Positions 1 to 7,725 of a stretch of DNA of 34,424 nucleotides are shown here, piece after piece. Each line of letters starts with the position of its first letter. Within the stretch, counting starts at the first letter, position 1. The notes beneath the pieces are model-generated. The model searched no databases and had not been told where the DNA came from. It saw only the letters and a list, made by a program, of their open reading frames with translations. The position numbers and the translations under genes are program-made. Source of the DNA: a virus; IMG/VR virus record IMGVR_UViG_3300026094_000950, positions 1-34,424 of that record; one strand, written 5' to 3'.

Positions 1-2
1 TT

Positions 3-953
3 GGCGAGCAGATGAATGCGCACGTTATTGATGTTCGTCTGTCACTTTGGGAGCCCACTGATATCAAGGGTATTCCTTACTTTGACTCAAACATTGGCAA
101 GATGGTTTGGGCTCCGCCGCTGGAACTACCCGACGAAGAGTTAGCCGCACAGCATGAGAACATTGTGCTGTTTCTTGATGAGATGAACTCTGCGGCTCCT
201 GCTGTACAGGCTGCTGCCTATCAGTTGATTCTCAATCGCAAGGTTGGTACTTACACGCTGCCTGACAATGTCTACATTGTAGCAGCAGGCAACAGAGAGG
301 CTGACAAGGGTGTTACCTATCGCATGCCGGCTCCGTTGGCTAATCGTTTTGTTCACCTTGAGATGACTGTGAACTTTGACGACTGGTTCCAGTGGGCTGT
401 GGATCATAACATTCACAAGGACGTTGTAGGCTACTTAACGTTTTCCAAGAAGGATCTCTATGACTTTGATCCTAAGTCACCGTCGCGCTCATTTGCTACT
501 CCGCGTTCATGGAGTTTTGTAAGCGAGTTGATTGAAGACGATTTAGATGCTGGTACTACTACTGATCTTGTGTCAGGTGCTGTAGGCGAAGGTCTTGCTG
601 TAAAGTTTATGGCACATCGCAAGGTTGCTTCGCAGATGCCTAATCCAGAAGACATCCTTGACGGCAAGGTAAAAGAACTGAATACAAAAGAGATCTCCGC
701 AATGTATTCGCTCACAGTGTCGCTCTGCTACGAACTAAAAGAAGCAAGTGACGCAAACGACAAGAAGTTTGACGACAAGGTGAATAACTTCCTGCGCTTT
801 GCTATGGACAATTTCGAAACAGAATTGGTAGTAATGGGCATCAAGTTGGCACTGACGCAGTACAGCCTGCCTATTGATCCTGACGCGATCGAGTGCTTTG
901 ACGAGTTCCACGAGCGTTATGGCAAGTATATTACAGCAGCGCAGAAAGCCTAA
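3..953 (+). CDS. MoxR-type AAA+ ATPase, 5' truncated by the window
   Basis: This is the C-terminal part of a MoxR-family AAA+ ATPase; these act as ATP-driven chaperones that usually work with VWA-domain partners. Visible are Walker B (IVLFLDEMNSA), sensor 1 (YIVAAGNRE) and the arginine-finger region (MPAPLANRFVHLEM), followed by a helical lid. The Walker A loop is missing, and the frame stays open to the left edge (GEQ before the first ATG at position 12), so the gene starts outside the window and that ATG is probably internal. It is followed by a hairpin and then by a VWA gene with its own promoter, the usual MoxR-VWA pairing. Family assignment is firm; the phage role is unknown. Confidence 0.88.
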   Translation, partial: GEQMNAHVIDVRLSLWEPTDIKGIPYFDSNIGKMVWAPPLELPDEELAAQHENIVLFLDEMNSAAPAVQAAAYQLILNRKVGTYTLPDNVYIVAAGNREADKGVTYRMPAPLANRFVHLEMTVNFDDWFQWAVDHNIHKDVVGYLTFSKKDLYDFDPKSPSRSFATPRSWSFVSELIEDDLDAGTTTDLVSGAVGEGLAVKFMAHRKVASQMPNPEDILDGKVKELNTKEISAMYSLTVSLCYELKEASDANDKKFDDKVNNFLRFAMDNFETELVVMGIKLALTQYSLPIDPDAIECFDEFHERYGKYITAAQKA

Positions 954-957
954 CGAT

Positions 958-980
958 AAGGGGAGATTCATTCTCCCCTT
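958..980 (+). terminator. Hairpin terminator after the MoxR gene
   Basis: A 9-bp perfect stem (AAGGGGAGA / TCTCCCCTT) with a 5-base loop (TTCAT) begins 4 bases after the MoxR stop codon. The T-tract after it is weak (GACTTTATTA), so termination may be partial. The last two bases of the stem are also the first two of the next gene's -35 box. Confidence 0.6.
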
Positions 981-1007
981 GACTTTATTACCTCAATGTT
1001 ATATACT
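979..1007 (+). promoter_or_regulatory. Sigma-70-type promoter for the VWA gene
   Basis: TTGACT (979-984), a 17-base spacer and TATACT (1002-1007), followed by a leader of about 22-23 bases with AGGAG at 1026-1030 before the ATG at 1037. It matches host housekeeping sigma consensus well and resembles four other promoters in the window that also begin with TTGAC. Confidence 0.72.
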
Positions 1008-1036
1008 GTAAGTACACTCGCAGTTAGGAGACAATT

Positions 1037-2299
1037 ATGACCGTCGAACAGAACGTGCTAGAACACGAAGATCTTAGCGAAGAAGAACTCAAAGCGCTAC
1101 AGGCAGACGTAAAAGAAAAAGTAATTACTGCTCGTGTCGGACTACTGCTACGCCATCCTTGGTTTGGCAATATGGCTACACGACTGCGTGTTCAGCCCTG
1201 CGACGGGTGGTGTCCTACTGCTGCTACAGACGGTCGTAATCTGTTTTACAATTCGCAGTTCTTTGACAAGCTTACTACCAAGCAGATTGAGTTTGTAATC
1301 GCACACGAGATTCTACACTGTGTGTTTGATCATATTCTGCGTCGCGATGACAGAGATCCTACGCTGTACAATGTAGCCTGTGACTATAAAGTTAATAACT
1401 CTCTTGTACGCGATCGCATTGGTGACAAGCCAGACATTGACATCTATCAAGACTTCAAATACGACGGTTGGACTTCGGAAGAGATCTACGACGAACTCTA
1501 CGAACAGGCTGACAAAATCGACCTTGACGAACTCGGAAAGATGCTGGACGAGCATGTGGACTGGGAGAAGGAACAGGAGAACGGTGGCAGCGGCAATGAC
1601 AAAAAAGACGGTGACGGCAACGGTCGTCCTCGTTACTCACGTGAAGAACTAGAAAAGATTCGCGATGAGATCAAAGAAAACATGATCTCCGCAGCGCAGA
1701 GTGCCGGCGCTGGCAATGTGCCTGGCGATGTAGAACGCATGGTTAAGGATCTTACTGAGCCTAAGATGAACTGGCGTGAGATTCTACAGCAGCAGATTCA
1801 GAGCACTATTAAAAACGACTTTACTTTTGCTCGTCCTTCACGCAAGGGCTGGCACATGGGTGCGGTTCTTCCTGGTCAGAATTTTGACGAGACAATTGAC
1901 ATCTGTATTGCGCTTGACATGAGTGGTTCAATCGGGGATGATCAGGCTCGTGTGTTTCTATCAGAAGTCAAAGGCATTATGGACCAGTACGAAGACTACA
2001 ATATTAAAATTTGGTGCTTTGATACCGAAGTGTACAACGAAGACACATTTACAGCAGACGACGGTCGTGACATGCTTGAATACGAAATTAAAGGCGGTGG
2101 CGGAACTGATTTTATGGCAAACTGGACATACATGAAGGATCAGGACTTTGTGCCAAAAAAATTCATCATGTTCACAGACGGAATGCCGTGGGGAGACTGG
2201 GGCGATCCTGACTACTGCGATACTGTGTTTGTGATTCATTCCGTGTATGGTCGTGCTCCGGAGTCTCCATTTGGTGTAACCACATACTATGACGACTAG
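1037..2299 (+). CDS. VWA-like protein with N-terminal HExxH metallopeptidase-like domain (DUF2201 type)
   Basis: A 420-residue protein. The N-terminal half carries an HEILH motif at residues 90-94, the zinc-binding HExxH pattern of the putative metallopeptidase domain found in DUF2201 proteins. Residues about 180-200 are a Gly/Asp/Lys-rich linker. The C-terminal third is VWA-like: DMSGS at 294-298 is the MIDAS DxSxS motif, with GGGGTDF and FTDGMPWG further on. The family is typically encoded next to a MoxR ATPase, as here, suggesting an ATP-driven chaperone or protease-like complex acting in the cytoplasm. The start is set by AGGAG six bases upstream of the ATG. The phage function is unknown; peptidase activity is inferred only from the motif. 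Confidence 0.85.
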   Translation: MTVEQNVLEHEDLSEEELKALQADVKEKVITARVGLLLRHPWFGNMATRLRVQPCDGWCPTAATDGRNLFYNSQFFDKLTTKQIEFVIAHEILHCVFDHILRRDDRDPTLYNVACDYKVNNSLVRDRIGDKPDIDIYQDFKYDGWTSEEIYDELYEQADKIDLDELGKMLDEHVDWEKEQENGGSGNDKKDGDGNGRPRYSREELEKIRDEIKENMISAAQSAGAGNVPGDVERMVKDLTEPKMNWREILQQQIQSTIKNDFTFARPSRKGWHMGAVLPGQNFDETIDICIALDMSGSIGDDQARVFLSEVKGIMDQYEDYNIKIWCFDTEVYNEDTFTADDGRDMLEYEIKGGGGTDFMANWTYMKDQDFVPKKFIMFTDGMPWGDWGDPDYCDTVFVIHSVYGRAPESPFGVTTYYDD

Positions 2300-2579
2300 G
2301 TATAAACCACGCAAAATTAATCCCTTAAACTTCTATGGTATTCGACAATGTGAAGTGCCACCGCCGCACTTTGAATACGTTACTATAGAAATGCGACGAT
2401 ACAATCTAGAACAAACTATTATAAAGTGGATCACACAGAATCTTAAAGGCAGATTTTATGTTGGCGCTATTCACGAGCTTAATCAGCACAACAAGCCACA
2501 AAAAGTAATAAAAATCGGCTTCGAAGATCCAAAAGAACTGTCTATATTCACTTTGAGTTGTCCTTATCTAAAGTATTAG
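2289..2579 (+). CDS. Small conserved phage protein, function unknown
   Basis: A 96-residue protein whose ATG overlaps the end of the VWA gene by 11 bases (ATGACGACTAG), which suggests translational coupling; no separate ribosome binding site is evident. The C-terminal half (GRFYVGAI, KIGFEDPKELSIFTLSCPYL) resembles small marine T4-like phage proteins with an aromatic, Gly-rich strand followed by a FEDP..A/L..F.L segment. No catalytic motif is visible. I consider it real because of the tight coupling and phage-like composition. Confidence 0.65.
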   Translation: MTTRYKPRKINPLNFYGIRQCEVPPPHFEYVTIEMRRYNLEQTIIKWITQNLKGRFYVGAIHELNQHNKPQKVIKIGFEDPKELSIFTLSCPYLKY

Positions 2580-2611
2580 TAAATAAAACACGTACATTAT
2601 AGGAGGAAACA

Positions 2612-2848
2612 ATGGCGAAAGAAGAAACCGCTCAGGTTGATGAAACTGCTGCTGCAGAAGCAACACAAGAGTCCGGCGCTGAACTAACAGTACAGGATCT
2701 AAACGCTATTAAGCAGATCATTGATGTCGCAAGTCAGAGAGGCGCCTTTAAGCCCAACGAAATGATGACTGTGGGGCAAACATATACAAAACTAGAAACA
2801 TTCCTCGCCGCTGTATCACAGCAGCAAGGAGCACAAGGAGAATCCTAA
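2612..2848 (+). CDS. Small conserved T4-like marine phage protein
   Basis: A 78-residue acidic protein with a low-complexity Glu/Ala/Thr N-terminus and a conserved-looking core (LTVQDLNAIKQIIDVASQRG, then FKPNEMMTVGQTY). From memory, this core occurs in small hypothetical proteins of T4-like cyanophages; I do not know a function. It has the strongest ribosome binding site in the window, AGGAGG at 2601-2606, five bases before the ATG. Its stop shares one base with the next start (TAATG). Confidence 0.8.
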   Translation: MAKEETAQVDETAAAEATQESGAELTVQDLNAIKQIIDVASQRGAFKPNEMMTVGQTYTKLETFLAAVSQQQGAQGES

Positions 2849-3459
2849 TGGCTCTTAAGCATGTAGGTAGAATCAAAAACAATCAGAGAAAAGTCGTAGT
2901 TGCTTATCGCACAGTACCAGGTGATGCAGAAAGCTGCATTGTAGTTACTACTGAAAATCTAATGGCAGACGAGCACGATGCTCTTATGAAATGTGTAGAA
3001 AGTCACACAGGTCAAAACGCTGTAGAATTTGCTGAAGCAATGGCTCGCACACAGTTGCCAGATGGTAGAAACATGCTTGCAGGTTTTCATACCACTGGTA
3101 GAATGATGAAAGTTGCTACTAACGAAGTAGAAATGGTGCCTGATCGCAACACTGCTATTCCGCTTAACGAACTTAATCAACAGATTGCAGAGCAGAAGGG
3201 TGTGTCTGTAGAAGACCTTGCTATAAGTGGCGGTGATCAGCCTGTCGACAATCAACGTGAAACGACAGTAGAAACTGTTGACTATGATGCTCCTCAGGCA
3301 GAACCTGTAAGGACACAAGGCGCTTTGTCAGATGAAGAGATTGCTGCCAAGTACCGCAGTGACGCAGATCGTCTTTATAAAGAAGCAAAGGCCTTGAGAG
3401 AGCAGGCAGAAGAACTGTCTCCTACAAAGAAAAAGACCAAAGCAGCAAGTGGCCAGTAA
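2848..3459 (+). CDS. Conserved T4-like marine phage protein, possibly virion-associated
   Basis: A 203-residue protein. The N-terminal 100 residues (HVGRIKNNQRKVVVAYRTVP, then ARTQLPDGRNMLAGFHTTG) look like a compact conserved domain that I associate with cyanophage T4-like genomes. The C-terminal 80 residues are charged and predicted coiled coil or disordered (ending in KKKTKAASGQ). Start: ATG at 2848 with AGGAG at 2836-2840. Membership of a conserved phage family is likely; a structural role is only a guess from neighbouring genes. Confidence 0.75.
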   Translation: MALKHVGRIKNNQRKVVVAYRTVPGDAESCIVVTTENLMADEHDALMKCVESHTGQNAVEFAEAMARTQLPDGRNMLAGFHTTGRMMKVATNEVEMVPDRNTAIPLNELNQQIAEQKGVSVEDLAISGGDQPVDNQRETTVETVDYDAPQAEPVRTQGALSDEEIAAKYRSDADRLYKEAKALREQAEELSPTKKKTKAASGQ

Positions 3460-3751
3460 AAAACTTCCGCCAGAAGTTATAGACTATTGGCCAGAGGTTT
3501 TTGAGGACGTAGAAGTAGAAGTTGTCCCAGTAGATTATCTTCATTCTGTCCGGATATCTTTCGAAGATGGAATAACCTGGGATATTGATCTTACGAAAGA
3601 AGAAGGTCTATATGATTTAGAGGCTTCAATTGCAGACCTCTTTGAAACCTATGAGGATTCAATAGTTCATATTGATTTCCGTTTGAACACAGAAAAGGTC
3701 AAGGAAGATATCTCAAAGCGTACTCATCTCTTTATGAAAAAGCGAAGATAG
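3449..3751 (+). CDS. Conserved T4-like marine phage protein (LPPEVI..WPEVF type)
   Basis: A 100-residue acidic protein starting with GTG at 3449, overlapping the previous gene by 11 bases. The string KLPPEVIDYWPEVFEDVEVE and the end DFRLNTEKVKEDISKRTHLF match what I remember of a small conserved family in T4-like cyanophages. There is no ATG upstream in frame, so the GTG start with coupling is the best choice. Function is unknown. Confidence 0.75.
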   Translation: MASKKLPPEVIDYWPEVFEDVEVEVVPVDYLHSVRISFEDGITWDIDLTKEEGLYDLEASIADLFETYEDSIVHIDFRLNTEKVKEDISKRTHLFMKKRR

Positions 3752-3766
3752 TATATAGACTAGATT

Positions 3767-3774
3767 GATAAATA
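3767..3774 (+). promoter_or_regulatory. T4-type late promoter element
   Basis: GATAAATA, one mismatch from the T4 late promoter consensus TATAAATA, lies 30 bases before the tail-fibre gene start and 15 bases after the previous stop. The same GATAAATA variant precedes two structural genes on the other strand. Confidence 0.55.
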
Positions 3775-3804
3775 CTTTAGTAAGATTAATCTAGGAGCAA
3801 ATTG

Positions 3805-4938
3805 ATGGCATTTCAATTTCGTCGTGGCACTGACGCAGAAAGACAAAGTATAACCCCCAAAGCAGGTGAACCTCTTTTTGTCACCGATACTGGCAAAGTA
3901 TATGTAGGTAACGGCACTACTCAAGGCGGAATACAAATATCTGCTAGTGTATCTGATGACGAAGATCCTAGTCTCGGCGGTAATTTAGATCTTAACAATA
4001 ACAGTATCATTGGTACTGGAAATATTAATATAAACGGTAATATAACTGCGACCGGTACTATCAATCTAGGGGACGGTGTAGAAGATAATATTGTTGTTGG
4101 CGGGGTAATAAGTTCAAACCTAATTCCTAATATAGACGGAGTATATGATCTAGGATCGAGCGATTTTTACTGGCGTAATGGATATTTTGAAGAAATAACC
4201 GTAGACGGAGAGCTAAGTATTAACAGGTTACTAGTTGACTCTATTCAACTAAATGACAGCACAACTGTGTTCGATGGAGAAACAAGTTCGCTTTTTGTAG
4301 AATCTATAATAGCAAACAATATTGACGGTGAGCTTAAAGGATCAGTGTTAAGTGACGATTCTACTATTCTAATTAACGCAGAAACTAACGCTGGTAGTTT
4401 TAATAACTTATCCACAGAATTTTTATTCACGTCTACAATAGAATCAGATCTTGGCAGTTTGTTAGTATCAAGACCGTCAGCTGGTAGAACAGATCTAGCT
4501 GTAGCTGGAAGACAAGATCGAGGATCATTATATCTAATTTATCAATCTAACGACGAAGATTTATCAAATCTTACAGATCCAGTCGGAACTGTTTTTTTTA
4601 CCGTTGTCGATACAAATGGCACAAAAATACCGTCATTAATTGCCGGCAGACCAGATAGCATTAGTCTTCAGGTCGATCCAACTGGTGAATATATCGGTAG
4701 CTGGCCAAAGGCTGTTCTTACAGGTGATGGCTATTTTGGAATTAATAAAGACGAACCAGAGCATCCGTTAGATGTTGTCGGAGAAATTGTAACTGACAGT
4801 TTTGTACAATTTGGGTCATTTACTACTTCGGAAAGAGACAACCTTACTGCTGTCAATGGCATGGTATTATATAATGTTACTGAAGAAAAATTCCAAGGTT
4901 ATCAAAACGGTAGTTGGATTAACCTCGACGGTACTTAA
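3805..4938 (+). CDS. Tail-fibre-like structural protein
   Basis: A 377-residue protein. The N-terminus (FQFRRGTDAERQSITPKAGE followed by LFVTDTGKVYVGNGTT) is the short receptor-fibre entry domain common in phage fibre proteins. The middle is rich in Asn/Gly/Ser beta repeats (IIGTGNININGNITATGTIN), with the frequent DGVYDLGSSDFYWRNGYFEE element. The C-terminus (TSERDNLTAVNGMVLYN, FQGYQNGSWINLDG) is a typical fibre end. I chose ATG 3805 rather than TTG 3802 because AGGAG at 3793-3797 is seven bases away. It is the only fibre-like gene here on the plus strand. Likely role: host recognition or fibre accessory. Confidence 0.85.
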   Translation: MAFQFRRGTDAERQSITPKAGEPLFVTDTGKVYVGNGTTQGGIQISASVSDDEDPSLGGNLDLNNNSIIGTGNININGNITATGTINLGDGVEDNIVVGGVISSNLIPNIDGVYDLGSSDFYWRNGYFEEITVDGELSINRLLVDSIQLNDSTTVFDGETSSLFVESIIANNIDGELKGSVLSDDSTILINAETNAGSFNNLSTEFLFTSTIESDLGSLLVSRPSAGRTDLAVAGRQDRGSLYLIYQSNDEDLSNLTDPVGTVFFTVVDTNGTKIPSLIAGRPDSISLQVDPTGEYIGSWPKAVLTGDGYFGINKDEPEHPLDVVGEIVTDSFVQFGSFTTSERDNLTAVNGMVLYNVTEEKFQGYQNGSWINLDGT

Positions 4939-5091
4939 TTTAAAATCTAGCTTATAAATTTGCTATATCGATTAATCAAACTCTTTATTTTTCTATCCTT
5001 ATATTGTTTTAGTTCCTAATTTACGAACCGTTGATTAAATTTCCTTTAAATAATACGATTATGAAGAAACGTATATTCGAAGAGATCTGAC

Positions 5092-6168
5092 ATGATAGCA
5101 TACGATGCCTGGGATCGAGATTATTTAGAAAATCAAGAACACTATCAAGAAATCTTTCATAGATTCATGTCTCAAACAAATTATGAAGATACAGAAGTAT
5201 TTGAACATACATTTGCCGAACTTGCTGATAGAAAACATGCAGTTACAGTAGCAAGTGCCACAGATGCTTTGTGTTTCTCATTACTATCGCAAGGAATCGG
5301 AGCCGGTGACGAAGTTTTAGTTACCGACTTTTCATGGATATCAACAGCGTCTTGTATATCGATGATAGGAGCCATTCCAGTTTTTTGTGATATTGATCTA
5401 GACTCTTATCATATTTCCTTCGATAGTATCAAACGAATGGTTTCGCCAAAAACACGGGCTATTATGTACACGCATCTATTTGGCAATATGTCTGATACTA
5501 GTAAAATTGAAAACTTCTGCAGAGAAAAAGGTATAGCAATAATTGAAGACGCTGCTCAATCACTAGGAAGCAGTTTGAATAAAAGAAAAGCAGGTTCTAT
5601 CGGTGATTGCTCTTCGTTTAGTTTTAACACGAATAAGGTAGTAGCAGGGTTAAACGGTGGTGGTGTATTTTTAACTGACGATCAAAGTAAAGCAGAATAT
5701 GTGAAAAAACTCAGACGGCATGGCCAATCTAGAGATTTTGAACTTGTAGGATACAATTCTAGGATGTATGTGCTCAATGCTGAAATTATCAATTTTAGAA
5801 TACAGCAGATGACAAAAAATAAACAACGGCGTCAAGCGATTGCTTCAATCTATAATCAAAATTTTAATCAACTACCGATAATTGTTCAGAAGCAGTGTAC
5901 GGAATTAGATCATAATTTTCACAAGTATGTTATAAGGTGCGAGGATAATCATACACGAGAACAACTTAGAAACAAACTACAAGCATCAGTACATTATAAT
6001 TTACCACTCAGCAGAAATAGCATGTACCAGAACATATACCATAGAAAAGATAATTGTATAAATTCTCAAATAGCAGCAGACACAGTTCTTAGTTTACCAA
6101 TACATGCTTGGCTAACTGATGAGGAGATAAATATTATCCTAGCAAGTGTAAAGGAACAGTTTCTATGA
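5092..6168 (+). CDS. DegT/DnrJ/EryC1-type PLP aminotransferase
   Basis: A 358-residue fold-type I PLP enzyme of the family that transaminates nucleotide-linked keto-sugars. Seen: substrate/PLP region VASATDALCFSL (53-64), GDEVLVTDFSWISTA (72-86), PLP-binding EDAAQ (152-156) and the Schiff-base lysine K182 in SFNTNKVVAG, followed by NGGGVFLTDD. Length is near the family's usual 360-400. The end overlaps the nitroreductase start by 4 bases (ATGA). It could supply an amino sugar for a glycan, consistent with the glycosyltransferase genes on the other strand; the substrate is not readable. A weak GAAGAG ribosome site precedes the ATG. Confidence 0.88.
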   Translation: MIAYDAWDRDYLENQEHYQEIFHRFMSQTNYEDTEVFEHTFAELADRKHAVTVASATDALCFSLLSQGIGAGDEVLVTDFSWISTASCISMIGAIPVFCDIDLDSYHISFDSIKRMVSPKTRAIMYTHLFGNMSDTSKIENFCREKGIAIIEDAAQSLGSSLNKRKAGSIGDCSSFSFNTNKVVAGLNGGGVFLTDDQSKAEYVKKLRRHGQSRDFELVGYNSRMYVLNAEIINFRIQQMTKNKQRRQAIASIYNQNFNQLPIIVQKQCTELDHNFHKYVIRCEDNHTREQLRNKLQASVHYNLPLSRNSMYQNIYHRKDNCINSQIAADTVLSLPIHAWLTDEEINIILASVKEQFL

Positions 6169-6824
6169 TAGCCGACACATTGAAAAATAGAAAATATGTT
6201 AAAGAATATGACCCTGATGTTGTAATTCCAAAATACTTAATCGATTCTCTCTTAGAGAAAACTTGGTCGTTGACTCCATCTAAGAACAATTTCATGCCAT
6301 ACACTATTCACGTGGTTGGCCCCGAACATCAAGAATATAAACAGAAGATATTTGATCATTGCATTGCTACCGAAGCCGGTGGCGATGGCGTTGCTGATCC
6401 TATGAAGGAAAGATATCATACCACTCTACCGAATTTTGCAAACATACTAAATTGCTCATATGTTTTTATTTTTACTATGAGGTTAGAGGATAAGCCTAAC
6501 CCTGTTCAACAGGAATTAATAAAAGCGGGCCATACATACAAAGCAGTCGACGAGGAAAGACTAGATGATCTATTGCCTATAGCTTCTCTTGAGGTCGGGT
6601 TGTTCATTAATACATTCAGTGTACTGTGTCTCGAAAACAACATTGATGTTTCTTTCACTGGATGCTTTGCTCGAAATCCAATATTTTGGAAGGGTTTGCC
6701 TTTCGTTAATAGAACCCCAATCATTATAATGACTGCCGGAAAGGCTAAGGTGTATAAACAAGATGTTAATAAAGGAAGTCTCAACATAAGACCTAATTTT
6801 GAAAGGATAGTTAACTATATCTAA
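6165..6824 (+). CDS. Nitroreductase-like flavoprotein
   Basis: A 219-residue protein with the layout of the nitroreductase family, FMN-dependent NAD(P)H oxidoreductases. It opens with KNRKYVKEYDPDVVIPKYLI, then SLTPSKNNFMPYTIHVVG, which corresponds to the FMN phosphate and SxxNxQP-like region. The C-terminal ASLEVGLFINTFSVLCLENN helix and the following Gly-rich segment fit the dimer-interface part. It is coupled to the aminotransferase by an ATGA overlap and followed 42 bases later by a radical SAM gene. The true substrate is unknown; the family also includes dehydrogenases acting on peptides and small molecules. Confidence 0.75.
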   Translation: MIADTLKNRKYVKEYDPDVVIPKYLIDSLLEKTWSLTPSKNNFMPYTIHVVGPEHQEYKQKIFDHCIATEAGGDGVADPMKERYHTTLPNFANILNCSYVFIFTMRLEDKPNPVQQELIKAGHTYKAVDEERLDDLLPIASLEVGLFINTFSVLCLENNIDVSFTGCFARNPIFWKGLPFVNRTPIIIMTAGKAKVYKQDVNKGSLNIRPNFERIVNYI

Positions 6825-6866
6825 TCTAACGCTTCTCATAATATTTCACAAAGAGATTATACCACA

Positions 6867-7679
6867 ATGCTAATGCTGGATGACATAAAAAATTCTAACT
6901 ACCTAGCAATTGATTTCTATCTATCAAAATCCTGTAATAAATCTTGCTACTATTGTACAGCTTGGACCAAAGAAATGCGGCACCTCACAGTTGATATGAA
7001 TTTTCTAAAAAAGATTTTAGAATATCTTAGTCCTTATAAAACTAAAATTTGTCTTCTAGGCGGAGAACCAGGTTTAATACGCAATCTAGATAATGTAATA
7101 TATGAAATTAAAAAACACAGCAATTTTATTGTGCAGGTACTAAGCAATTCTCTAATACGAAACAGCTACCCTTGGGTGTTGGAAGATTCTGAAATAATTT
7201 ATATGGAACACCTTGTCTTAGATTTTTACGAAGACAGGATAGAAAAACTAGGCAAGTTTGATTTTCTTGAAGAAAATAACAAAAATAACTATAATCTTAT
7301 TATTAAAACTCCTAATTATTTTAAATATAAAGACAATTTTGATCTAACAAAGATAGATCACAAAAATACAGAGTTTAAAGTATATAATTCTAGATCTCCA
7401 GAATTTAAAACGCAAGAACAGGCGCCTGAACTTGAAAGGCGGATATGCGCTCAGTTTCCTTTGGTGCCTGTTATAGATTTTGAACTACAAAAAATTCGCC
7501 ATTGCAGCAGGAAAGTAATTAACGGTTCAAAACAGTATGAAATTACCAAAGAAAACATAGATAAAATGATGAATTTTGATTTATTCAAATTTGAAAAATA
7601 TTGCGAAACCTGCATGGACGTTATTCCTCGAAGACCAGATCGGCAAAAACAGATCATCTTACAAAAGTTAGGGTCTTAA
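6867..7679 (+). CDS. Radical SAM enzyme with C-terminal four-cysteine set
   Basis: A 270-residue radical SAM protein. The [4Fe-4S]-SAM motif CNKSCYYC is at residues 23-30 and the SAM-contacting GGEP at 65-68. Four further cysteines (194, 213, 246, 249) lie after the core, in the place of a SPASM or twitch auxiliary cluster. It is shorter than the minus-strand radical SAM proteins and lacks their N-terminal cysteine set, so it is a different subgroup. Two in-frame ATGs (6867, 6873) are possible starts; neither has a strong ribosome site. It ends 24 bases before the convergent PP-loop gene. Reaction unknown. Confidence 0.85.
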   Translation: MLMLDDIKNSNYLAIDFYLSKSCNKSCYYCTAWTKEMRHLTVDMNFLKKILEYLSPYKTKICLLGGEPGLIRNLDNVIYEIKKHSNFIVQVLSNSLIRNSYPWVLEDSEIIYMEHLVLDFYEDRIEKLGKFDFLEENNKNNYNLIIKTPNYFKYKDNFDLTKIDHKNTEFKVYNSRSPEFKTQEQAPELERRICAQFPLVPVIDFELQKIRHCSRKVINGSKQYEITKENIDKMMNFDLFKFEKYCETCMDVIPRRPDRQKQIILQKLGS

Positions 7680-7684
7680 CAGTT

Positions 7685-7725
7685 AACTTATCGATTAGAT
7701 AATTTAAAATAAAGCTGCTTTTATT
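7685..7725. terminator. Weak AT-rich convergent terminator region
   Basis: Two short stems sit where transcription converges: TTATC / GATAA (7688-7702) before a short T-run on the plus strand, and AATAAA / TTTATT (7708-7725) overlapping the 3' end of the minus-strand gene. Both are AT-rich and weak. Confidence 0.3.

Noticed and set aside
1961-2314. A 117-codon minus-strand open frame
   Set aside because: Antisense to the VWA domain and lacking any motif or ribosome site.
4939-5091. Possible promoters in the gap before the aminotransferase (TTGATT-17-TACGAT; TTTAAATA; TATAAATT)
   Set aside because: The first has four of six matches in each box, and the others are one-mismatch hits in very AT-rich DNA; none stands out. 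The gap also holds a TTAATCAA/TTGATTAA inverted repeat with a long spacer that is probably chance. No RNA gene is seen.
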